From CAZDHT01 sp964505325 (GTDB lineage Bacteria > Planctomycetota > PUPC01): DNA of 62,235 nt. The stretch lies in contig CAZDHT010000002.1 in assembly GCA_964505325.1 (NCBI GenBank), positions 1-62,235 of the forward strand, written 5' to 3'. The notes beneath the pieces were generated by a model, which ran no database searches, had not been told where the DNA came from, and saw only the letters and a program-made list of their open reading frames with translations. Below are positions 56,846-62,235 of this stretch, piece by piece (within the stretch, counting starts at the first letter, position 1; every line of letters begins with the position of its first letter). A program made the position numbers and the translations under genes.

Positions 56846-58117
56846 ATGCCCGACCCGAACGAGATCGCTGATCTACTGGACCGGACGGAGACGTATCTCA
56901 CGCAGACGCTCCTGCCATTCTGGATCGAGCGCTCGCCCGACCGCGAGTGCGGCGGGTTCCTCACCTACTTCGACCGCCACGGCCGGGCCACCGGTGAGGC
57001 GACCAAGACTTTCCTGATGCAGATCCGAATGCTGTTCACGATGGCCGCCGCCCACCGAGCCGGCTACGGCGGCGGCCGGTGCGCGGAGCTCGCCGAGATG
57101 GGGGCGCGCTTCATCCTCGACCATTACTGGGACAACGAGCACGACGGCTGGATCTGGATCGCCGACCGCGAGGGCCGGCCAACCGTCGCGGACAAGGTGG
57201 GCTACGGCCAGTGCTTCGCGATGTACGCGTTCAGCGAGTATGCCCTCGCGACCGGCGACGGGCGCGGCCGCGACGCGGCGCTGCGCACGCTCGACGCCAT
57301 CTCGCGCCACATGACCGACCCGCGGAATGGCGGGTTCTTCGAGCTGATGGAGCCCGACTGGCGGCCCAAGCCGCCGGGCCGCGCGGGCGGCGACCGTAAG
57401 TCGCTCGATGTCCACATGCACATGATGGAGGCGCTCACGGCGCTGTTCGAGCTCACCGGGGAGGACGCGCACCGTTGCCGCCTGCTCGAGGTGATCGACC
57501 TCATCCTCACGCGGACGCTCCACCCCGAGACCGGCCTCGGCTACGTCCAGTTCGCGCTCGACTGGACGCCGCTGCCCGCGATCTTGTTCGAGACCGAATG
57601 GGGCCGCGACGCCGAGCCCGACGGCGGGCCGGCCCACCCGCTCGACATGACATCGCCCGGCCACAACGTCGAGCTGGCTTGGCTGCTGCTCCACGCCGAC
57701 GATGTGCTCGGCGTGCCGCGCCACACGCACGCCGACGTGGTCCGCCGCATCTGCGACCACTGCGTTGAGTTCGGCCTCGACGCCGAACTCGGCGGCGTCT
57801 ACGCCGACGTGCCGATGGCCCGACCGCCCCTCAAGACCGAGAAGCAGTTCTGGCAGCAGGCCGAGGTCCTCATCGGCATGCTCGACGCCTGCTCCCTGCT
57901 CGGCGACGAGAAATGCTGGACCGCGTTCCGCAACGTATACGACTTCGTGTTCGACAAACTCGTGGTGATGGACGCGGGAGGTGAATGGTATGAGCGAGTC
58001 GACCGCGAGGGGAATCCGATCGACGACGCGCTCGGCCACGCATGGAAGATCAGCTACCACACCGTCCGGTCGATGATCGAGGTCGTCCGCAGGCTGCGCT
58101 CCCTGTCACCAGCTTAG
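56846..58117 (+). CDS. AGE family epimerase/isomerase
   Basis: A 423-residue (alpha/alpha)6-barrel enzyme of the N-acylglucosamine 2-epimerase/cellobiose 2-epimerase group. Recognisable: PFWIERSPDRECGGFLTYFDRHG at the N-terminus, GQCFAMYAFSEYALATGD, DVHMHMMEALTALFELTGE, ETEWGRD, TEKQFWQQAEVLIGMLDA and HAWKISYHTVRSMIEV at the C-terminus, with the two catalytic His positions present. It would interconvert C2 epimers of a free or N-acyl hexose. ATG 56846 has GTGAGG upstream; a GTG at 56834 overlapping the kinase stop is the alternative. Presumably works with the kinase-phosphatase on the same sugar. Confidence 0.9.
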   Translation: MPDPNEIADLLDRTETYLTQTLLPFWIERSPDRECGGFLTYFDRHGRATGEATKTFLMQIRMLFTMAAAHRAGYGGGRCAELAEMGARFILDHYWDNEHDGWIWIADREGRPTVADKVGYGQCFAMYAFSEYALATGDGRGRDAALRTLDAISRHMTDPRNGGFFELMEPDWRPKPPGRAGGDRKSLDVHMHMMEALTALFELTGEDAHRCRLLEVIDLILTRTLHPETGLGYVQFALDWTPLPAILFETEWGRDAEPDGGPAHPLDMTSPGHNVELAWLLLHADDVLGVPRHTHADVVRRICDHCVEFGLDAELGGVYADVPMARPPLKTEKQFWQQAEVLIGMLDACSLLGDEKCWTAFRNVYDFVFDKLVVMDAGGEWYERVDREGNPIDDALGHAWKISYHTVRSMIEVVRRLRSLSPA

Positions 58118-58183
58118 GGTGAGCCGAACCGAGGGGTCTTCTCTCCAAGAGGGTTCCCCCGCATTCCGTTCAAGACAGCAACA

Positions 58184-59584
58184 TCAGGGCTTCCGGCCCA
58201 CGAACTGAAAGGCGTAGACGTCGGCGTCCTTGAGGGCGAGGAGCAGGCGAACCGGTTTGCCGGCCAGGGCGCGGAGGTCGGCGCTCCCTCGCCACTTCAC
58301 CACGCGGCCCAGGTCGTCGCCGTAGATCTCCGCACAGTCGCCCAGGCGGAAGCCGTCGATGGGCCCGCCGGCCGCGGTCTGAATCGCAACGCGAACCGAC
58401 CCGGCGGCGGAGGTGGCGACGTTGAGCCGAAGCTCCCTGCCCGAGAACGTCAGCGGCTTCGTGAGCGCCCTCCCGCCGCGCAAGGGGGAGTTGATCGAAA
58501 CGAACCCGTCGATGCGGTACGTGTAGCGGCGCGTCTTCACGCCACGGCCCTTGTAGTACCGCTCGTTCGTGTACAGCGACAGCTCGTTGCCCGCTCCCGG
58601 GAGATCGGACTTCGTCTCGACCAAGCCGAGCCAGATGTAGTTGCTCCGGTTGTGCCAGCGGTCCCGGTTCCCGCCCGGCCGGATGATGGCCTCGCCCCAC
58701 CGTTGGAACGAGCGGCCGTCCCGGCTGGTCATGAACAGCCCTTCGACCAGCGAGCCGCGGTTCCCGATGTAGCGGACGGGGAACCCGACGAGCAGGTGCG
58801 GGGCGCGGTAGTACGGCTGGACCTGGTTCACGTAGAGGTGCTCGGTCGGAGCGCCGGGATACTGGAGCCACCGGCCCCGGGTCCAGCGGCGGAAGTCCTT
58901 CGAGGTCGCGGTCTTGATGTCCCGCACGCCCTTGCGGAAATCGCGGTAGTACGCCCGGTACTCGGAGCGGACGGCGTCCCAGAAGACCAGGTTCTGCGAA
59001 TCGAACGCGCCGTCGGTGATGATCGGCTTGTCGGACATTAGCCGCCAGCGGGTTCCGTCGGCCGACGTGAAGGCAACGAGGCCGCCTTCCAGTCGCTTGA
59101 GCCCGCCGACCGCCTTGTACTTCTCGTCCGGCTTGCACGCCGGATTCTTGTCCACGAACGGGCAGAAGTTGTGCGTCCCTTTCCCGGCCCAGACGATGTT
59201 GTTCTTCTTCGAGCCGCGGAACTCGAACAGCCCGAGCTCCGGCCGCGTCCAGCGAATCCCGTCCTTGCTCTCGGCGTAGCAAGTCACGGGCGGATGGGCC
59301 TCCTTCTTTCCTTCGTGGTGGGAGCCGCGGTAATACATCCGGTAGAGGTCGCCGTCCTGGAAGACGGTGTGATATCCGCTGGTGTTCCCTTCCCACGGCT
59401 TGTCGTGCTCGAGGACCACCTCGCGCATGACCGGCCGGTGGAGCCGGAGTTCGGCGCCGTCGAGCTTGGCGATCAGGTGGTGGTCGACGAACAGCTCGCG
59501 CCGGTTCCCGATCGGAATGGCCTCTTCGCCGGCGCTCGCCGCCGGCACCGACATCAGCGCAGCCGCCATGATCCAACTCCGCAT
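58184..59584 (-). CDS. secreted five-bladed beta-propeller glycosidase-like protein
   Basis: A 466-residue exported protein with a Sec signal (MAAALMSVPAASA). The body shows propeller-blade features of the GH32/GH43/GH130 superfamily: LFVDHHLIAKLDGAELRLHR, GNTSGYHTVFQDGDLYRMYYRG, CYAESKDGIRWTRPELGLFEF, NLVFWDAVRSEYRAYYRDF and FMTSRDGRSFQRWGEA; a beta-sandwich follows at the C-terminus. Proteins of this kind are common in Planctomycetes sulfatase loci; substrate unknown. AGGAG lies 6 nt before the ATG. A second reading frame across the same stretch (58170-59576) is Arg/Gly/Pro-rich and not coding. Third gene of a minus-strand group. Confidence 0.82.
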   Translation of the reverse strand: MRSWIMAAALMSVPAASAGEEAIPIGNRRELFVDHHLIAKLDGAELRLHRPVMREVVLEHDKPWEGNTSGYHTVFQDGDLYRMYYRGSHHEGKKEAHPPVTCYAESKDGIRWTRPELGLFEFRGSKKNNIVWAGKGTHNFCPFVDKNPACKPDEKYKAVGGLKRLEGGLVAFTSADGTRWRLMSDKPIITDGAFDSQNLVFWDAVRSEYRAYYRDFRKGVRDIKTATSKDFRRWTRGRWLQYPGAPTEHLYVNQVQPYYRAPHLLVGFPVRYIGNRGSLVEGLFMTSRDGRSFQRWGEAIIRPGGNRDRWHNRSNYIWLGLVETKSDLPGAGNELSLYTNERYYKGRGVKTRRYTYRIDGFVSINSPLRGGRALTKPLTFSGRELRLNVATSAAGSVRVAIQTAAGGPIDGFRLGDCAEIYGDDLGRVVKWRGSADLRALAGKPVRLLLALKDADVYAFQFVGRKP

Positions 59585-59623
59585 GGTCTCCTGTCTCCCA
59601 AACTCACAGCGCGTTTACCGGCG

Positions 59624-60976
59624 TCACGGCCTCACGCCCTCCCACCCGCGGTGCAGGGCGTGGCTCAGTTCGGCGACGAGGGCGGCGTTCTCCGGCGCCT
59701 CCGAGATGTTGACGTTCTCGTCCGGGTCGGCCTCGTGGTCGTAGAGCATCCGGGCCGTCAGGCTCCCCTCGTCGTCGGTCCACTCGGTGTAGAGGTGGCG
59801 GTCGGTGCGGATCGAGTCGCCGGCGTTGTACCGGCTGAACGCCGCCGGCTTCCACGGGCGGGCGGGCTCCTCCATCAGCGGGGCGAAGCTCGTGCCCTCG
59901 AGATGGTCGGGCCGCGGCAGCCCGGCCAGCGCGCACAGCGTGGGATACACGTCGGCGAACTCGACCAGCGCGTCGCAGCGCCGGTCGCCCGCCATCCACG
60001 GGGCGCTGACGATCAGCGGCGCGTTGAGCGAGGTCTCGAAGTTGCAGTGCTTGCACCACAGGCTGTGCTCGCCAAGCTGCCAGCCGTGATCGCCCCACAG
60101 GACGACGACCGTGTTCTCGCGCAGGTCCAGCGCGTCCAACTCATCGAGCAGCCGCCCGACCTGCGCGTCAGTGAAGCTCGTCGCCGCGTAGTAACCGTGG
60201 ATCAGCGTCCGGGCCATCTCGTCGGGGAGCGGGCCCTCCTTCGGCACGTCGAAGTAGGCCCGCAGTTCGCCCCAGTTGTGCATCGCCGCGTCGGGCGCGC
60301 CGCGCGGCTTGAACGGATTGTCGGCCAGCTCGATCTCGTCGCGCTGGTAGTAGTCCCAGTACTTCTTAGGCGCGTTGAACGGCAAGTGCGGCTTGATGAA
60401 GCCGGCGGCGAGGAAGAACGGTTCGCCCTCTTTGGCCAGCCGGCGGAGGTCGGTGATCGTGCGGTCGGCGATCTGGCCGTCGAAGTACGCGTTGTCGGGC
60501 ACGTCCGCGCATTCGAACGGCGGCCCGCGGTGGTCATGGGCGACGTCGAGCGCCTTGTTCTCCGGCAGCAGATAGTTCCGCCAGCTTTCCTTCGCGATGC
60601 CGGCCGGGTGCCACGGTTCGGCGCTCCAGCTTCGCTCGGCGCAGTCGGTCCGGTGGTGGAACACCTTGCCGTTGGAGAGCGTGACGTAGCCGTGGTTACG
60701 GAAGTGCTCGGGCAGGGTGAGCGCGCCGGGCAGGTCCTCGTCGACCCAGGTGTAGTAGTTGGTGAACCGGTCTCGCGTCGGCCGGACGCCGGACAGCAGG
60801 CTGGCCCGCGTCGCGCCGCACACCGGAACCTGGCAGAAGCTGCGCGTGAAGACCACGCCGTCGTGCGCCACGCGGTCGATGTTCGGGCTGACCATCTGCT
60901 CGCGCCCGTAGCAGAACAACTGCGGCCGCAAGTCGTCGATGGGGATGAAGAGGACGTTCGGTTTTTGGCTGCTCAT
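59624..60976 (-). CDS. type I sulfatase (iduronate-2-sulfatase-like)
   Basis: A 450-residue sulfatase with NVLFIPIDDLRPQLFCYG at the N-terminus (metal ligands), formylglycine site Cys53-GATR-ASLLSG (Ala rather than Pro at position +2, as in iduronate-2-sulfatases) and LWGDHGWQLGEHSLWCKHCNFETSLNAPLI. No signal peptide is seen. It lies 39 nt upstream of the propeller gene and 10 nt after the DNRLRE-like gene. No Shine-Dalgarno near the ATG. Probably removes sulfate from a polysaccharide after the secreted partners act. An activating formylglycine enzyme is needed from elsewhere. Confidence 0.92.
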   Translation of the reverse strand: MSSQKPNVLFIPIDDLRPQLFCYGREQMVSPNIDRVAHDGVVFTRSFCQVPVCGATRASLLSGVRPTRDRFTNYYTWVDEDLPGALTLPEHFRNHGYVTLSNGKVFHHRTDCAERSWSAEPWHPAGIAKESWRNYLLPENKALDVAHDHRGPPFECADVPDNAYFDGQIADRTITDLRRLAKEGEPFFLAAGFIKPHLPFNAPKKYWDYYQRDEIELADNPFKPRGAPDAAMHNWGELRAYFDVPKEGPLPDEMARTLIHGYYAATSFTDAQVGRLLDELDALDLRENTVVVLWGDHGWQLGEHSLWCKHCNFETSLNAPLIVSAPWMAGDRRCDALVEFADVYPTLCALAGLPRPDHLEGTSFAPLMEEPARPWKPAAFSRYNAGDSIRTDRHLYTEWTDDEGSLTARMLYDHEADPDENVNISEAPENAALVAELSHALHRGWEGVRP

Positions 60977-60986
60977 AGAACGCGTG

Positions 60987-62235
60987 CTACTCCGTTACTT
61001 CCAGCTTGAGATGGGGATTACCTTTTGCCTCTTTGCTCTTGAAGTCGATGACGGCCTTGGGCACGTTCATCGGCTGAGCGACGAAGAGCACCAGCCCGCG
61101 GTTGTTCGCGTTTTCGGCCAGGTCCTTGACCAGCCAGTCGTCGATAGGGACCTCGACCGTCTTCATTCCGGCTTTGATCTCAACGGTGCCGGAGTTGATC
61201 TTGACGAGCGGCTTCTGACCGGGCTTGTCGTAGAAGAGCGCCCGGACGTCGGCGACCTCGGTGCCGTCGGCTTTCTTCCACTTCAGCTTGTCGTGCTGCG
61301 CCCACTTGTAGCTGCACTGGCCGGGCTTGGGCGGGCTCATCACGCCGTCGCCCTCGCGCCAGTCGGTCGCCGAGACCAGCCCGGTCACCTGCAGCGTCGC
61401 GGGGAGGTACTGCAGCTCCATCGTCTGCAGTACGAGCGTGGCCTTGACGGCCTTGCCCTTGTGCTTGTCGAGGAATGCTTTCATCGCGTCGGTGTTGAAG
61501 TCGAGGATGCTCAGCTCGCCGGACTTTGAGTTGACGTTCTTGATGCGCAGCCGCGTGCTGCTGCCGGAGTTCATCGTCTCCTCGGTCGGGTGGCAGGTGA
61601 TCCGCGCGTCGCGGTACGCCTGGAAGACCGCGGTCTTCCCCCGGATGGTCGGCTTGGGCAGCGGCGCCATCCCGGCGTCTGGCGTGGACAGCCGCAGCAC
61701 GGCGCCCCGCTTCGCCTCGCGCGTGTGGAAATCGAGGATCGCCTGCTTGCCGTCGACCGACTGAGCGGTGAAGAGGATCAGGCCGCGGTTGTTCGGGTTC
61801 TCGGCCAGGTCTTTGACCAGCCAGTCGTCGAGCACGACGTGCACCTCACGGGCGCCGGCTTTGACCTCGACCGGCTTGCTGTTTTCCTTGCTCAACAGCT
61901 TGCGGCCGACGCGGTCGTAGAACGTGGCTCGCACGTCCGGCACTTCCACCCCCTCGCCGTTGGTCCACTTTTTTTCGCCGTACCGCGCCCAGGCGTAGCA
62001 CGTGGTGCCTTTGTTTGCCTTGTTCTGGACCTGGGTACCTTCAATCCAGTCGACGGTCGAGTGCAGCGGCGCGACGCGGAGCGCGGCGGGGCCGTTCTGG
62101 ACGCGGCTGACCTTGACCGACAGGACGGCGGTGATCTCCTTGCCCTTGTTTGCGTCGAGGAACGTCTTGATGGCCCGTGTGTCGAAGTCGAGGATCGGGA
62201 ATTCGCCGGACTTCGAGTTTGCGTTGCGCACCCGG
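60987..62235 (-). CDS. DNRLRE-like repeat protein (partial, truncated by the window edge)
   Basis: At least 415 residues; the 5' end lies beyond 62235, so start and any signal peptide are unseen. Two tandem copies of a roughly 200-residue module are visible, each running from NSKSGE..ILDF to a DDWLVKDLAEN..NNRGL stretch, e.g. VNSKSGELSILDFNTDAMKA and NANSKSGEFPILDFDTRAIK; a shared link (ITCHPTEETMNSGSSTRLRI) starts a copy. These resemble the DNRLRE/CBM-like beta-sandwich of Planctomycetes surface proteins. It probably binds polysaccharide or is a surface adhesin. First visible gene of the sulfatase group. Confidence 0.7.
   Translation of the reverse strand, partial: RVRNANSKSGEFPILDFDTRAIKTFLDANKGKEITAVLSVKVSRVQNGPAALRVAPLHSTVDWIEGTQVQNKANKGTTCYAWARYGEKKWTNGEGVEVPDVRATFYDRVGRKLLSKENSKPVEVKAGAREVHVVLDDWLVKDLAENPNNRGLILFTAQSVDGKQAILDFHTREAKRGAVLRLSTPDAGMAPLPKPTIRGKTAVFQAYRDARITCHPTEETMNSGSSTRLRIKNVNSKSGELSILDFNTDAMKAFLDKHKGKAVKATLVLQTMELQYLPATLQVTGLVSATDWREGDGVMSPPKPGQCSYKWAQHDKLKWKKADGTEVADVRALFYDKPGQKPLVKINSGTVEIKAGMKTVEVPIDDWLVKDLAENANNRGLVLFVAQPMNVPKAVIDFKSKEAKGNPHLKLEVTE

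Noticed and set aside
58170..59576. Alternative minus-strand frame over the propeller glycosidase-like gene
   Set aside because: Very high Arg/Gly/Pro content, no signal peptide and no fold features; the other frame has a signal peptide, a Shine-Dalgarno and blade motifs.

Overview
The window is a GC-rich (mid-60s percent) bacterial chromosome segment, very probably from an uncultured member of the Planctomycetes/PVC group. The grounds are gene content, not a marker gene: two type I sulfatases beside glycoside hydrolases, a secreted DNRLRE-like repeat protein, a groEL-groES-groEL array, a pilus/type II secretion operon with a PilM-PilN fusion, a type I prepilin of the PVC style, and many iron-sulfur enzymes that suit an anaerobe. 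Two 10-N assembly gaps (32143-32152 and 36949-36958) mark it as a scaffold, probably a metagenome bin. No rRNA, tRNA, CRISPR array, insertion sequence or integrase was seen.

Layout. 0.1-2.8 kb: a UPF0280 protein, a NIL-domain ferredoxin and a sigma-54 activator; the first two match a known anaerobic homocysteine route. 3.3-5.9 kb: DUF4416, a QueG-like Fe-S protein, an SH3 coiled-coil protein and an endonuclease III homologue. 6.1-9.7 kb: a secreted DUF4091-like protein and a Gfo/Idh/MocA oxidoreductase. 9.7-13.7 kb: serC, a serA-like gene and a second D-hydroxyacid dehydrogenase, divergent from a DppA-type M55 peptidase. 13.7-14.4 kb: a 40-residue lipoprotein in a hairpin-rich region. 14.4-20.5 kb (minus): a homocitrate-synthase-like enzyme, a secreted propeller, a membrane spermidine-synthase-like protein and a CPBP protease homologue in one operon. 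20.6-22.1 kb: an accessory island of two toxin-antitoxin-like pairs. 22.1-26.9 kb: a sulfatase, a GH42-like hydrolase and a P1-family peptidase.

26.9-40.8 kb (minus) reads as one ten-gene operon: prepilin, secretin, a small secreted protein, a large secreted zinc metalloprotease, PilM-PilN, PilO-like, PilP/GspC-like and an STN lipoprotein, followed by thiL and tsaE. The metalloprotease gene lies between assembly genes with 0 and 3 nt spacing, so it looks like cargo encoded with its exporter.

41-46.4 kb: an OmpR-type regulator and a homocysteine methyltransferase, divergent from a glycosyltransferase, a YceD-like protein, a nitrilase and an amidohydrolase. 46.7-54.9 kb: a protein-folding cluster groEL1-groES-groEL2-HEAT-dnaJ-grpE-fmdB-yacG-pdxA. 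54.9-58.1 kb: a PfkB kinase fused to a HAD phosphatase, with an AGE-family epimerase. 58.2-62.2 kb (minus): a DNRLRE-like repeat protein cut by the window edge, a sulfatase and a secreted five-bladed-propeller glycosidase-like protein.

Transcription signals are unusually readable. About a dozen sigma-70-like promoters with 16-18 bp spacers lie at sensible distances from genes. Two of them (before 107 and 20641) place the -10 box 7 nt from the ATG, which implies leaderless mRNAs. All names come from reading motifs and order by eye; no database search was possible.
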